Of a DNA stretch of 64,000 bases, positions 12,151 through 25,185 are shown piece after piece. This DNA comes from Loripinus fragilis. Lineage: Eukaryota > Mollusca > Bivalvia > Lucinida > Lucinidae. Each line of letters starts with the position of its first letter. Within the stretch, counting starts at the first letter, position 1. The stretch spans positions 26,824,164-26,888,163 of the forward strand of contig OZ026524.1 of the NCBI GenBank assembly GCA_964019695.1. Reading direction: 5' to 3'. Position numbers and translations under genes: made by a program. The notes under the pieces were generated by a model. That model saw nothing but the letters and a program-made list of their open reading frames with translations, searched no databases and had not been told where the DNA came from.

Positions 12151-12559
12151 TTAGTGCACTCTAATATTATGCAGTTGACATAAAACATGAGCAATGTTTT
12201 CAGGGCAATAATATTTGCGGGGATAAGGGTTGATCTGGATATAAGGAACATTTTGGTTGGAAATTTTTGAGCTTTGCTAAATGCTTCGTTTTTATTACTC
12301 AAACTCGCTCTGCTTCCAAGGTTTCAGTATAGGTAGACAGACAGGGTATGCAACGTCATTATACATATAAAGGCATGTGTGAGACCAATAAATTCAAACA
12401 TCCGTCACGCTTTTACATTGTATTTATTAAAAAGATATTTCAAATATTTGTCATGAATATGACATATATTACATCTAGTGAGGTGATTTTTTAATTTCAT
12501 TTATTGTGTTGCCATAATTGAATACTAGATGTTCTGCAATGCATTATTTTGTATAAGAC

Positions 12560-13160
12560 TGGGGTGAAATTGTTAAGGGGTGCGTGCACTAAGGGGCTAT
12601 TTTGGCCCCCTATATAGCCCAAAACTGAAAGTTGCTTTTCACCGATTTTATCTTATTTGTTTGTTAGAAGAATAGCCCGAGTATAAAATTCTGGCATATA
12701 TTTTACTTTTACCGGTTGCTATGGTAACCAAAATGGCATACAAAATAGGCTTAAAATAGAGAAATTGCCATTTTAGGTTTTATTTGAGGTTTTTGGGGAC
12801 CAATGTTTTAAGACTGATATCAGCACAAGCAAATACCAAAAAACCTTTTAATATATTGTGTTCCGTGATAATTCTTATCATCTGTTAAAATATTTATTTG
12901 GTATTTGCTTGTGCTCTTTAGTAATTCCTCTGTTACATGTCTCAAATTTGCACCAAAATGGTCAATTTCCTATTTTCAGCCTATTTTGGCGGTTATTTTT
13001 GATATCATAGCAACCGTAAAAGTCGAATTAATACCAGACATTAACACTTTGGCTATTGTTCTATTTAACTAATAAGAAGAAACTTATAAAGTGTAACTTT
13101 TATTTTTTTTACCTCATAGGGGGGCCAAACTAGCCTCTTAATCCACGTATCCCTTTCTAC
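12560..13160. mobile_element. Long-TIR foldback element (GGGGCTATTTTGGCC family)
   Basis: Left half TAAGGGGCTATTTTGGCCC..GTTGCTATGGTAACC..AAATTGCCATTTT is mirrored by the right half AAAATGGTCAATTTCC..CATAGCAACCGTAAAAG..GGGGGGCCAAACTAG. The arms are about 250 bases around a GGTATTTGCTTGTGC centre. No ORF. Confidence 0.7.
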
Positions 13161-13394
13161 CCAACAACCCATAAAGTGGAATGGATTTTTCAATTGAATA
13201 AGGATTGGAATACCATTAGGTATATATTGTGTTAAATCTAATATAATGTACTTAGATTATTTGTTGCAGTTTTTGGCTGCTTTCTCTTCTAAAATAGTAA
13301 GTATGAATGGTCGTTCAGTTGTTGTTCATTCATTGTTTATTAATGGTTTCATTGTGGGGGTTATGTGTTTTGTCTCTGTTTGTTATTCACTACT

Positions 13395-14560
13395 TAAAAA
13401 AAGTTAGTGAGTATGACCAGGAAATACCACAATCACAAACTGCAGACAACCCCGTGGTACCGCGATGAAGAGCCGCTCAACCATCATGAAACACCAGGAA
13501 GACAAATCAAGCAAAGCAACCAGCTCTCTCTTTCCCATTAAGATGATTGAAATGCTAGAATGGACACAAAGTCACACACAACAAAACCTAGGACATTACA
13601 GACTCCCACAATGGGAGTAACAATAAATAAAAAGTCAACAGCAACAGAACCACCGCCTTAGAACGGACAGCAGCCTAAGCCACCGGGGGGCTTAAATGCA
13701 TTGTACAGGTACCAAATCTTCGCCCTAGATTCTACTGTTGTTGAAGTACAAGAAATGTTCAGCTCTCATGGAGGCCATCTAACTAATGCAATGTATCGTC
13801 ATGGAGAAACACTGTAATCAAATTAACACACCATGATGAAACAAAGAAAAGGGCTAATGACTCAGAGATAGTCAGAGCTAAAGAAAACCTCAAGTTGAGC
13901 CACGGTGGGTCCAGCAACAGATAAGCATCAGGCACAAACCCACTGATTAAAGCTTTACGTCAGAGCCGTCATAGAATCTGAGGCCTGACCCACTGACCTG
14001 CAATTGAAGAAGAAACCATAGCTATAAACCGTGATTTGATTTAAAACTAGGCATGCAGACTGTTGCATGATATCCAAGTTATATCCAACCCTTATATAAC
14101 GTTTAACTATCTTTTTGAATTGATCACTAAAATTAGTTTTTCCATCAATTCGTTTGAATTTATAAACTAAATCATCATAAAATTTAGGTTCTGATATGCC
14201 TTGTTGCAGAAAAGTTTTTAACCCAATGTTGTATTTAACAATTAACTCTTAGTGTCTGTGGTAGAATTTAGAAAATGCTTTTCAAAGTTTATGATATCTA
14301 TAACCTTGTTTTAATAACTTAGCAGTTAAAAATAAGTTTCTGTTGTTGAAGTTATCAACATAAGAACACACTCTAGCAAAACGAATAAGCTGAGAAATAT
14401 ATACACCATAGGAAGAAGAGCGAGGAACATCTCCATCAAGAAAGGGGAAATTTACTATTTCAAAATTATCCCGTTTATCATAAATTTTAGAAGAAACTAT
14501 GCCATTTGTTATTGACAAGTTCAAGTCCAAAAACGGTGCTTAAGTCCTTTTAGTGTTGCA
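13395..14560 (-). mobile_element. 5'-truncated Penelope-like element (second subfamily): reverse transcriptase C-terminus, SECIS-like hairpin, 3' end
   Basis: Minus-strand coding remnant at 14530-14282 reads MDLNLSITNGIVSSKIYDKRD, VPRSSSYGVYISQLIRFAR and GYRYHKL, closely matching the reverse-transcriptase C-terminal region of the 55-59 kb element. Downstream come an eroded C-terminus, a SECIS-like segment (13921-13982) and the terminal region ending at AGTATGACCAGGAAATACC. The left part shares CCGCTCAACCATCA with the 41.3 kb copy. Confidence 0.8.
13921..13982 (-). promoter_or_regulatory. SECIS-like hairpin, second subfamily
   Basis: ATGA, twelve bases, AAA, then TGAT, encoding DSMTALT-stop. 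The stem is GGC..GAC with GUU..GCC and two U-U mismatches. Confidence 0.5.
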
Positions 14561-14565
14561 TTCAC

Positions 14566-14700
14566 CTTGATGGAGAAGAGAGCTGGTTGCTTTACTTTAA
14601 TTGTCTCCCTGATGTCTTGTGGCTGTTAGGGGTTTGGGCTCTGCCTCACTGTGTCACAGATTGGTCTACAGTGTGTTATAGTTATTTCTTCACATGCTTT
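14566..14700 (+). mobile_element. Inverted terminal fragment of the same Penelope-like subfamily
   Basis: GAGAAGAGAGCTGGTTGC and TTGGTCTACAGTGTG lie on the + strand directly next to the truncated minus-strand copy. Inverted duplicated termini are a known outcome of Penelope-like insertion. Confidence 0.6.
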
Positions 14701-14962
14701 TTTCTATTGTTGTTCTAATCTCAGAAATGTACAAATATAAAATATGTGCATTGATACGTTTTATATTTAGTAATTATTATGTGGTTGTAAGTATACCCAG
14801 TAGGCATAACTGGGATCTTCCCGTGATTTCTATGGATCATAAAAGGCAATGAAGGTGGCTTTGAATTTGAGGTTTGCTGGCTGAAGTATCTCAAGTAAAA
14901 TCTCTGACCAAAATGAACGTTGAGTTAACGACAAGGGACTGAAAGTGAACAATAAACGTTAC

Positions 14963-15180
14963 CTTATCTTGGTTTAGGTTAAACGACACGTTGAACAGAA
15001 TAAGATTAACATAAGAAGACGAGTTGAAGACAATGTCCCATAGCCAGTGCCCTCCACTGTAGTAACGAAATGGATAATCATGATTGACAATAATTCCAGG
15101 TCTGTTAACTTGTGTCATTACACTGTCCCAACTTTCATTGCCCATTCTAAATGGCCGTGATTGTTTATGTTGAGGCCTTG
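14963..15180 (-). CDS. Exon E14: N-terminal half of a CUB-like domain
   Basis: Acceptor AATTCCAG, phase 1. Reads ARPQHKQSRPFRMGNES, then GIIVNHDYPFRYYSGGHWLWDI and NLILFNVSFNLNQDK before donor GTAACG. The G.I.....YP..Y......W.I core and the following strand match a CUB first half, and the DK/V split is at the same place as the E2/E3 junction. The first CUB disulfide is absent. Phase 1 to 0. Confidence 0.75.
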
Positions 15181-15857
15181 CTGGAATTAAAAAGAAATCA
15201 CAGGTTTAGATAAACAAAAAATTTCAGTGTAAAATTGTAAATATTTTCTTACACATCAATTTTAACATAAGTTTTAGGTGCTCAAAAGAACCATCTCATT
15301 GAGATATTTCTTTTGAGTATTCAAAACATATGTTTTGGTTGATAAATAAGAACATTAAATTTTTGTTACACACTCTTAATTAAAGTCCTGACTGAAATGC
15401 ATTATTAGCATGGCTTAAACACTTTTGGGTCATGAAAATGTTTGAAAAAGCAGTAGTATGAGCCACTAGAGTTAAGTATAGTTCCACATCAGGAGGCAAG
15501 ATTGGGATCATAATTGAGGATTATATTCAATATATGGACATCTGAAGCTATAAAAATCATATTTTATAAACTCAGGTGGTGTTCAAATCTACCACGACAT
15601 TGTTCTAGAGATACGAACCTTAAATGCTAAAATTGTGACTAGTTTCGTATCCATCATCAGTTTAAGCATGTGTTTTGGGTGCTCGAAAGAATTGTTTGAG
15701 TACCAAGAACATAATGTGTCCGTTGTGATATCATACTTTTATATGGTATGGTGACCAGCATGATAATCAAGCCATAATTGATAATTGAAACATTATTGAT
15801 TTTCGTGTCATTGTTGATAATCAAGTTATCAGTTTTCAGACAGTTGGAGCTTTACTG

Positions 15858-15935
15858 CATAAATATTATTATTAGTATTACTATTATTATCATTATCATT
15901 ATTATTATTATCATTATTATTATTATTAGTATTAT
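15858..15935 (+). repeat. ATT/ATC trinucleotide microsatellite
   Basis: About 78 bases of (ATT)n interrupted by ATC, ACT and AGT units. Confidence 0.9.
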
Positions 15936-16157
15936 CTAGTGAGCTGTTTTCTCCGTTATTTTCTATCAGTTTTAGACTTTAGTTTCATGTTTGCCAAATA
16001 ATACTTTGACCTTGACTTCTTGTATACACAAGGTATTGAAGTAGAGAAAGGCCGATACCAGAATTTAGACCGTAAGCCCCACTTGATTGATAAATGTGCA
16101 TTCTTAAAGGTCACTACGGTCATACAATTAGTACCAAAACTTCAAGCTTGTCCATAC

Positions 16158-16436
16158 CTGTAGGGCATATTTTAATAATCCATTCGACATCTAGCTTAGG
16201 TCCTGCTACCTTATAGCTGTAAGTGGCTGATGATTCATACCAGTTACAATCAACGCTTTTCTCTACAACAGCACATGTGTTTGAATGTACTTGACAAAGC
16301 GTCTCACAATCTGCCTGCATACTATTCTCAACCTTGCCTCTTGGCTTATTGTAAAAGTAGTCATTGAAGATGGCACCATCAGTAACGTTAAACCATTCTG
16401 CTTCGTCAGTTGGACCACACTGCATATTCTTGCCAC
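16158..16436 (-). CDS. Exon E13: Cys-containing PAN/Apple-like segment
   Basis: Ninety-three codons, phase 1 to 1, acceptor TTCAAG and donor GTATGG. Reads NMQCGPTDEAEWFNV, then ADCETLCQVHSNTC, KSVDCNWYES and EWIIKICP. The C...C......C spacing recalls PAN/Apple modules, but the match is short and I hold it loosely. The Cys pattern and exon phases fit a secreted module. Potential N-glycosylation site NVT near the start. Confidence 0.75.
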
Positions 16437-16925
16437 CTTGAAACAGAAAAAAGTGTTTCTTATTATAGGATGATCATTTACTTATATTTGGTCCCTTGAT
16501 AGGAGTGCTATACTAAAAATAAATTAAATCAACTAACCATTATGTGCATGACCTGTGGTGAACCTAGATTAATCAGTGTGTGGTTCCAAAAAGGACCTTG
16601 AACAGTCTTACTGAAAAATTGCCCATAAAAATGGCCAGATAAAAGTTTTTAAGAGAATTATATTTTTCTGTGTGTACTTAGTTAACCCCATGAATTATCC
16701 ACAACATACTTATCACATTTGGATAAGTACCGATTAAAGATATGGGTTGAAAACACTGTTCCAGCTTTTCAACATATAGGAAATAGAAAAAAAAGTTTTT
16801 GGGAGTGCTTTCCCCCATTTATCAAGCTAATCCTTTTGCATATACTTGTAGCTTTATATTATATAAAGCTCATTAGTCACCAATTTTGTACAAACCTGTA
16901 GCTAAATACCCATTTACAATGGCAT

Positions 16926-18176
16926 GTACAAGGTGTGATCAAAAAGTTCTCTGACCGACATGCTTCAATAAGATTCATTGAATTAAATTCTTTGTCAGTC
17001 AGTCATTTGATTAAATTGAAGGACACTAGGAGTGTGAAAAGCATTTGGTCATGCTTGGTTGCTTATGTCAAGCACTTCTAAAGAAGATGGTGCAATGCAT
17101 TTGCAAAATGGAGAATCTTGAAATCAGAGCAGTCATCAAGTACTTCTGTATGAAAGGCATACCTCCCCAGGAAGACTTCATTGAAATCCTTGAGAAAAGG
17201 AGTCTCCTTCATATAGCAGTGAAAAATGGGCAGCAGAGTTTATAAGGGGGAGAGAGAGCGTTGAGGATGGAAGTAATCTGGCTGCCCAAAAGTTGTCACC
17301 ACTGATGAAAATGTCAAGGTAGTGCACATCCATGTTATGTGTGATAGGAGGCGAGACCTGCAAAAACATAGCTAGCGAAGTGGGATTAAGTTTGGCTGCT
17401 GTACAATCAATCCTAACCAACATATTAGGTATGTCAAATGTTTGGGCAAAAATGGGTGCTGCTGATGTTGACCAATGATCAGAAAAGGACTCGGCTTGAT
17501 ATGTCTTGGTATGTCCTGTCTCACTATGAAGATGATCTTGGCTATTTAATCAAGCGAGATGTTCACAAGTTTGACCCAGAGTCAGAAATGCATCGCAAAC
17601 AATGGAAGCACCCTGGCTCACCCCCTCCTAAAACAATAGAGCGTTCATTCAGCAGGGAAGGCGAAGACCTCAATCTTTTGGGATGGTCAAGGGTACAATC
17701 AAGATTGATAATCTTGAGCAAGGTCACACAATGAATGGTGCATATTATGCAGACAAATTTAGGCAGCTGCACCAGGAAATGGCTAGAAAGAGGTGAGAAA
17801 AACTGACTTGGGGTGTTCTGCTCTTGCAGGACAATGCCCCTGCCAACACGTCACAAGCTGCCAAGACTGCTGCAACTGAGTTGTGAAATCCTTCCTAATC
17901 CACCATATTCGCATGATAGTGCTCCTTCTGACTTCTATCTGTGCCCAATACTGATATCCCATCTTCGAGGTACACAGTATGGGAGCAGTGAAGGTGTCAT
18001 GGAGGCGGTAAACGAGTACTTAGTGGACCAGGAAAATACCTTCTAATTTGAAGGGATAAGGCTCAAACAGAGATGCATTGCCTTGAATGGAGATTATATT
18101 GAAAAGTAATGGTCAAATTTTAATTCCCTGGTAGCCCAAAGTACAAGGGGCCGATAACTTTTGATCATCTCAGTGA
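16926..18176 (+). pseudogene. Decayed mariner transposon with broken transposase
   Basis: Ends carry related inverted motifs (GTGTGATCAAAAAGTTCTC and GATAACTTTTGATCATCTC). Between them, frames interrupted by stops and shifts read NLEIRAVIKYFCMKG, MLTNDQKRTRLDMS, KFDPESEMHRKQWKHPGSPP, LLLQDNAPANTSQA, PYSHDSAPSDFYLCP and HLRGTQYGS. These are mariner transposase segments, including the QDNAP..H/N and H.SAPSDFYL catalytic regions. It lies antisense inside the intron between E12 and E13. It cannot encode an active enzyme as written. Confidence 0.88.
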
Positions 18177-18199
18177 ACAGTTCAGGCTGGTTGAAATAT

Positions 18200-19190
18200 A
18201 AACAGAACAGGTATAATCTGTGTGTAAGATATTACAAGGTAATAGTCAAAGTTATGGACAATATATTTTTGTACCAAAAAAAATGAAATATTCTAGACCT
18301 TAATTGTATGCAAACGCAACACTTTTTATCTCAAATTGTATGCTGCAAACATTATATATCCATATATTCAAATAAATAATGGACAAAACGTTGACTTTTT
18401 TGCAAAAAAAATGGTCACAAAAATACCCCAAACCCAAAACTCTACAATCCTGGAATAAATATGTAATAGTTTCTGAATATATTTATTTTGTTAAGTGCAC
18501 TGAATGTTAGGTTTCAATTTAAACATAAAATCACATTTGTCATTTACACGAAATTCTAGGCACAGACTCTCGAAATTTGGGCAGATTGAATAGGAGAATA
18601 TTCGAGGTCCTTGGTCATTTCCTGCAGAATGATGCATAATTGGATCATGTTCAAGATTTTTCAGCATGGGCAGAAAAGTGGACATACTCAAACAATAATA
18701 ATAGTGCACACTTGTGGGTCCTGTAATATTGTTTAGAATTTAAACACATGCTTTGCAGGCATGGTTGGGAGGTTTGGTGAGTATATACACTTTGAAATAC
18801 CCTTTGAAGACTGCAAAACCCTCAAACATGTACTATGACAAACAGTTAAGACTAAGATGAAATGTCACATAATCAGAAAGAATTTTATCAAAGTCTGTGC
18901 TGTTTATTAAGACAAAATCGCTATTCCTAGAAAGAAATAATATGTTTCTAAATTATAATCTGCAGCGACTCAATATATACAATGGACCATCCTGCTTTGC
19001 ATGTAACTGTATCAAACTTTATGGAAAATTTCATTGGTCTTTAGATGGTTATGGGTTGTTAGTCAATTACATAAGAGTTTTACTAATCAATATATAACAC
19101 AATAATTTAATTAAATATCCATGTGATTAGTATTGAAATCTTGTTTACGTGTACAAGTATAAGCGGTCAAGGACCCAGCAAAAGGTACAA
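18200..19190. other. AT-rich intronic sequence with nothing recognisable
   Basis: Intron between E12 and E13. I saw no domain-bearing frame, splice pair or repeat match here. Confidence 0.5.
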
Positions 19191-19209
19191 TTTGGTATGT
19201 GCGCCCAGC

Positions 19210-19690
19210 AAAGATTATAAGAATCTATCATGAATGTGAGGACGAGAGAGAAAAATCCATCCTCAGGATCACCTATTGGTATCATGATGCTTGTCGAGTG
19301 ATGACAAATGGTTATCGCGAGGGAAAAAATCAGTCTCGAGGATCACTGATTGGTATCACGAGGCTTGCCAAGTGACGACAAAAGGTGATCACAAGAAACA
19401 GATTTTGCTATCCCATCCTCACATGAATAATGGATTGTTTTTCTTTCTCACCACTAAATACCTCAATATATTGGAAAACATGAAAGAGGCTTCTGAAAAT
19501 CTCAAATAGATGAGATGCGACACAGTGACGTTATTTTACATTCCAATGACGTGATGGATCAACATGTCGGCAGCGTGCAGCTGTTCGTTTTTTAATCTTT
19601 CCCACAGGCTGGTATGGGTATATGAGATAGACTTTTCTCACATGGTCAAAAACAATGGAAATCTTGATCTGGTGTGAGAGGATCAGATCA
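19210..19690. mobile_element. Foldback MITE, copy 4, with an internally duplicated arm
   Basis: Shares CATCCTCAGGATCAC, GACGTTATTTTACATT-type body and GGGTATATGAGATAGA blocks with the 8.6 kb copy. Here the GAGGATCAC..GGTATCA arm occurs twice (about 19255 and 19335). It ends about 140 bases before the E12 donor region. Confidence 0.6.
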
Positions 19691-19830
19691 GCCTGCACAT
19701 CCGTGAAGATTGATCAGAGCCTTTGCTCAGAATTCATCTTTATAAGAGAACAAAAACATAGAGCAGGCTGAGTAGATGTGCATGCCTATGTCAACCTTCA
19801 CTGTACGCAGAGGCCAATTTGTACATATAC

Positions 19831-19986
19831 TTTTGCTAGACACTGGCTCAAATTTACCATCGTTTAAGCATCCAATCAGTTCAAACTTGTGGCATCGGAT
19901 ATGTTCTTCATGCCCATAATAGTAGAATGAATATATTCTGATGTATCTTGCGGTTACAGGTGTAGGAAACATATACTGTCGCTCTT
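19831..19986 (-). CDS. Exon E12: C-terminal part of the F5/8C domain
   Basis: Reads ERQYMFPTPVTARYIRIY, then IRCHKFELIGCLND. The P..ARYIRIY and R.ELIGC endings are diagnostic for F5/8C domains, and the final Cys pairs with the first Cys of E10. Acceptor CTCTTTTAG and donor AAAA/GTATAT; 156 bases, phase 1 to 1. The linker DGKFEPVSSK leads into E13. Confidence 0.85.
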
Positions 19987-20959
19987 CTAAAAGAGGTAAG
20001 GAAAACTCAAACCAGTTTCTCTACAGAACAAAAATAACCAGTAGAAAATTATAGAATTTGTGAAATATTGCCCCTCGAACCATATATTTGTCCTTAGGGG
20101 AGATACTCTTTATATAGCAATACTCTAGCTTAAATACATTTTACAATATCTTGCTGTTAAAATGGTAGCCTCTTATGCCCCAGTCACACACACTCACTAT
20201 GGATATGGCGGTTTGTTTCGGATAAATACACAGTCGTTCACAGAAATCTGTGCTCTTGGCCTATTTTGTTGACAGGGGCGTTTATGAGACAGAACTACAG
20301 TCGAACTTTGGTCGCTCAAACTCGCCTGTCTCGAACACCAGGGGTCGCTCGAACTCGTCTGTCGGTCCCGGCAATTTCCCTATTCATTTAATGCTAAAAT
20401 ACACCCCAGGCTCAAACAGCGATGGCTCGAACTCTCGAACTCAAAGGATGGTCCGCAGGGCATTTTCTCATGTAAAAACGCTATGATGGCTCGAACCAAA
20501 TATTTCTTTTCATGAATCAGTCACACACTTGATTAAAGTTCATTATTATTTCCATAAGCACTCCGTGACAATGATGATTTCACCCTTGGGTTACCTAACT
20601 GACGAGCGGAAGGCGTGAAGCAATTAGCGGCAATTTATCAGATCAAAGATTTGAGTAAGTTCTCACTTGTCACCATTTAGTAGAGAGGCCAAAAATGATT
20701 AAAGACAATAAATGAGATGTTTTGTAATCAAGAAATCGCGTGTCAAAATGAGTAAAACATGCCTGGCTGGATAAAGACAGGCATCAGATTGTGTGGCGGT
20801 ACAGTCTGATCCGCGTCTTTCTTGTTAACATCCAGGGGAGTTTGTCATTTTTTCATGTTTTTATATTCGTTGTTATTTAATGAAAGTTGCACATTGTGAA
20901 TAAATAATAAGAAACAAACTTTTTTTCTTTTATTGTTCCAAAGGAAACGATAAACAGCA

Positions 20960-23900
20960 TACCCCAGCATCCAATTTAGGTTACCTTGCACCCCCCCCCC
21001 CCCAGGACAATTTTTCATGGGTGCCAAATTGTTCATTGGGACCCCCTGGATGGGAAACGAAGGTGTCCTCAAAAAAAATTTGGTTTGGGCTATGTGACAT
21101 TGCATGGTTTCTATGCCAACCCATAGCGAATTTGAGAAGGGGGGTCTGCCTATAAAATTACTCATATCTCAGCTGTTACTTATCCTAGACTACTAAACTT
21201 AATACCAAATTAAAGCTTAAACATATGCCTATTATCCCCTTGTTGCATATGGAAATTATCTAGTCTGCATTTTCATAAATATTTATGAAAACATTAAAAA
21301 TGTGTTTCACGAATGGGGGTATACGTACAAGATCAATAATATCTCAGCTGCTTTTAGTCGTAGAGTACTAAAATTTGTACTAAAATAAAGCTAAGACATA
21401 GGCCTTTCATTCCATGGTCAAAAATGCAATGTACCTTATTTGCATATTTTGCATATTCATGTATGTTAATAAAAACGCTAAAAAATAAGGGAAAATCATT
21501 ACAAATATAAATAAGCTGATTTCATCCCAATATTGTCATTGTTGCATGTTTTAATATAATGAATGTTACAATTTGACAGGTCCAATCATCCAGTGGTCCT
21601 ATATGAATATTATCTCATTTGAATATTCATGAAAATGCATGAAAACTTAAAAAAATGAGGGAAAATCACGTAAAAACTATAAGCCTAGGGGAGGGATTAA
21701 GGTAAGATCTATCCTGCACTCCTAGGGCCTTTTAGATTCATGCCAAATTGTTCAGTGGGACCCTCGGAATGTGAAATGAAGTTCTCCTCACAAGAACTTA
21801 GGTATGGGCTACGTGAAAATGCATGGTTTCCATGGCAACCGCTTATATGATTCTCGAGATTGGGGGGTAGGCCTACAAATTCAATCATATCTAGGGTTCT
21901 ACTTATCCTAGAGCACTAAAATTGGTGTCAAATTAAAGCTTAGACACATATCTTTCTACTTGTGGTCAGATTTGTAAATCATCTAATTTGCATATTTATG
22001 AATATTAATGAAAACCTACAAAAATGAAGTAAAATCATAAAAAAAACAACATAAATGAACATATTTTAGCACAAAAAACATCATCAAACCACCATTGTTG
22101 CCAGTTTTTATATCCTCAGTCATTCGATTTGATAAGTTCTTTCATCCAGTGGTCCTATACGAAAATTATCTCATTTGCATATTCATGAATATTAATGAAA
22201 AGTTTGTACTTAAAGAAAAAATCTTAGAAAAATTAAGGGATGTACATATAAAATGACAAATATTTCACCTACCATGTGTTCCAGTGTATCAAACCTAGTG
22301 CCAATTTAATGCTTAAACATTGTACTATTACCATAAGGTATAATATGAAAAATATTTACCATGAATATTCGTTAATGTTAATGTCAACAGAAGAAATGAA
22401 AGAAAAATTGCAGAAAAATCAAGGGGGTGCACTTCCAAAATTACTCATATCTCAGTAGTTAAGTGCCCAATAGTGCCAAACCTGATTTTAAGTCAATGCA
22501 TAGACACAACATGTTTACCATAATGATCCATTTTATAACACATCAAATTTAAATTCTCATAAATATTGATGAAAACATGAGAAATTAAGAGAAAATACAG
22601 GAAAATTAAGGGGGTATAGCTACAAAGTGATTCATATCTTGGCTTCCAATTGCCCAATAGTAACAAGCTTTGTACCATATCAAACAGCATAATCCTAAGT
22701 AAAATTGAGTAAAAGAAAAAAGTATAAAATTTATAACAGCTGAGATATGAGTAATTTTGTAAGTACACTGCTATCAATTTGTATACATTTTTTACTTGTA
22801 TTTTTAAAGTTTTTATTAATATTGATATTAAACAAACTAGTTAATTCTTATATCTTCCCACTAGGTAAAACTGCTATGCATAGACTTAAATTAAGTATAT
22901 TGTTTGCTACTCTATGGTAATTAGCAGCTAAGATATTGGTTATTTTGTAGGCATACCCCATTCATTTTTGGGCGATTTTTCTCTTTATTCTAATGTTTAT
23001 ATTAATTTTCATGAATATGTAAATGCGAAAACTGGCAAATATTACCATTGAGATAAAGGGCTGTATCATAGCAATAAGTTGGCACCTTGTTTGCTACGTA
23101 AGGGCTATAAGCTGCTGAGATATGAGTAATTTTGTAGGTGTATCCCCTTCATTTTCAAATATTATTCTCAAAATGCGTATGGTTTCATCAATATTCATGA
23201 ATATTATAATATGACCGTTTTAAAATTTGATAATTTGTTAAACATACTATTGTCTTAGCATTAGTTTGAAACCAATTTTAGTACTCTAGGGCACTTAGCA
23301 ATTGAGATATTATTAGATTTGTAAGTACACCCCCTCGATTTTTCCACGATTATTCATTTGTTCCTTCTGTTTTAAATTAAAATTCATAATTATTTATGTT
23401 AACTATTTTTTCAATGCTGAACTTAAGGTAAAAGTATTATGTCTAAGCATTGACTTGGCACCAAGTTTGATACACTCGGACGTATAGCTGCTGAGATATT
23501 GGTAATTTTATACGTACACCCCTTAATTTTTCTGAGATTTTATCTCTCATTTCTAAAGTTTTCATTAATATTCATGAATATGGATATCAGATAATTTGCA
23601 TATCTAACTACCAAATTAAACTGCTATGTCCAGGGATTAGTTTGGTACCATGTTTAGTAGTCTAGAATGAGCTGTTGTTAAGATATGAGTATTTTTTGTA
23701 CGTTTACCCCCAATCTTTACAGTCGGCATAATGGGTTGCCATGGAAACCATGCAATTTCAAAAATCCAATATAACATTTATTTTTGAGGACAATATTTTT
23801 TTACGTTTAAGTGGTCCTATTAGACAAATTTATGCCCATTATAAAATGTCTGATGTGTTCAATTTAGGTCTGATTACCCCCATTGCATACTATAGTTTAC

Positions 23901-25185
23901 CAATGCTTTTTTCCATCATTTTAAGATTTCATTAATATTCATGAATATGCAAATGAGATAATTTTCATATAGGACCATGAGATAATTTTCATATAGGACC
24001 ACTGGATGAAAGAACTTATCAAATTGAATCACTGAGGATATAAAAACTGGCAACAATGGTGGTTTGATGATGTTTTTTGTGCTAAAATATGTTCATTTAT
24101 GTTGTTTTTTATGATTTTACTTCATTTTTGTAGGTTTTCATTAATATTCATAAATATGCAAATTAGATGATTTACAAATCTGACCACAAGTAGAAAGATA
24201 TGTGTCTAAGCTTTAATTTGACACCAATTTTAGTGCTCTAGGATAAGTAGAACCCTAGATATGATTGAATTTGTAGGCCTACCCCCCAATTTCGAGAATC
24301 ATATAAGCGGTTGCCATGGAAACCATGCATTTTCACGTAGCCCATACCTAATTTCTTGTGAGGAGAACTTCATTTCACATTCCGAGGGTCCCACTGAACA
24401 ATTTGGCATGAATCTAAAAGGCCCTAGGAGTGCAGGATAGATCTTACCTTAATCCCTCCCCTAGGCTTATAGCTTTTACGTGATTTTCCCTCATTTTTTT
24501 AAGTTTTCATGCATTTTCATGAATATTCAAATGAGATAATATTCATATAGGACCACTGGATGATTGGACCTGTCAAATTGTAACATTCATTATATTAAAA
24601 CATGCAACAATGACAATATTGGGATGAAATCAGCTTATTTATATTTGTAATGATTTTCCCTTATTTTTTAGCGTTTTTATTAACATACATGAATATGCAA
24701 AATATGCAAATAAGGTACATTGCATATTTGACCATGGAATGAAAGGCCTATGTCTTAGCTTTATTTTAGTACAAATTTTAGTACTCTACGACTAAAAGCA
24801 GCTGAGATATTATTGATCTTGTAAGTATACCCCCATTCGTGAAACACATTTTTCATGTTTTCATAAATATTTATGAAAATGCAGACTAGATAATTTCCAT
24901 ATGCAACAAGGGGATGATAGGCATATGTCTAAGCTTTAATTTGATTTTAAGTTTAGTAGTCTAGGATAAGTAACAGCTGAGATATGAGTAATTTTATAGG
25001 CAGACCCCCCCTTCTCAAATTCGCTATGGGTTGGCATAGAAACCATGCAATGTCACATAGCCCAAACCAAATTTTTTTTGAGGACACCTTCGTTTCCCAT
25101 CCAGGGGGTCCCAATGAACAATTTGGCACCCATGAAAAATTGTCCTGGGGGGGATGCAAGGTAACCTAAATTGGATGCCGGGGTA
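20960..25185. repeat. 4.2 kb inverted repeat (near-palindrome) built of degenerate monomers of about 230 bp
   Basis: 20960-22205 and 25185-23930 are near-identical in opposite orientation (TACCCC.GCATCCAATTTAG at both outer ends). A 27-base direct duplication near 23956-24003 exists only in the right arm. The arms and the 1.7 kb centre are made of diverged monomers. Each contains GGGGGT.TAC.TACAAA, ATTACTCATATCTCAGC and an ATTCATGAATATTAATGAAA block, facing inward from both sides. The arms differ mainly in the length of the C run at 20991-21004. Confidence 0.9.
20991..21004 (+). repeat. Poly-C run (14 bases)
   Basis: Fourteen C in the left arm, against seven G at the mirrored site. A replication-slippage hot spot. 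Confidence 0.95.

Noticed and set aside
17045..18046. Active mariner transposase
   Set aside because: Multiple stops and frame changes separate the recognisable motifs.
24953..25169. Overlapping open frames on both strands at the right end of the giant palindrome
   Set aside because: They are the same repeat arm read in both orientations (also open at 20.85-21.17 kb) and lie within a non-coding repeat.
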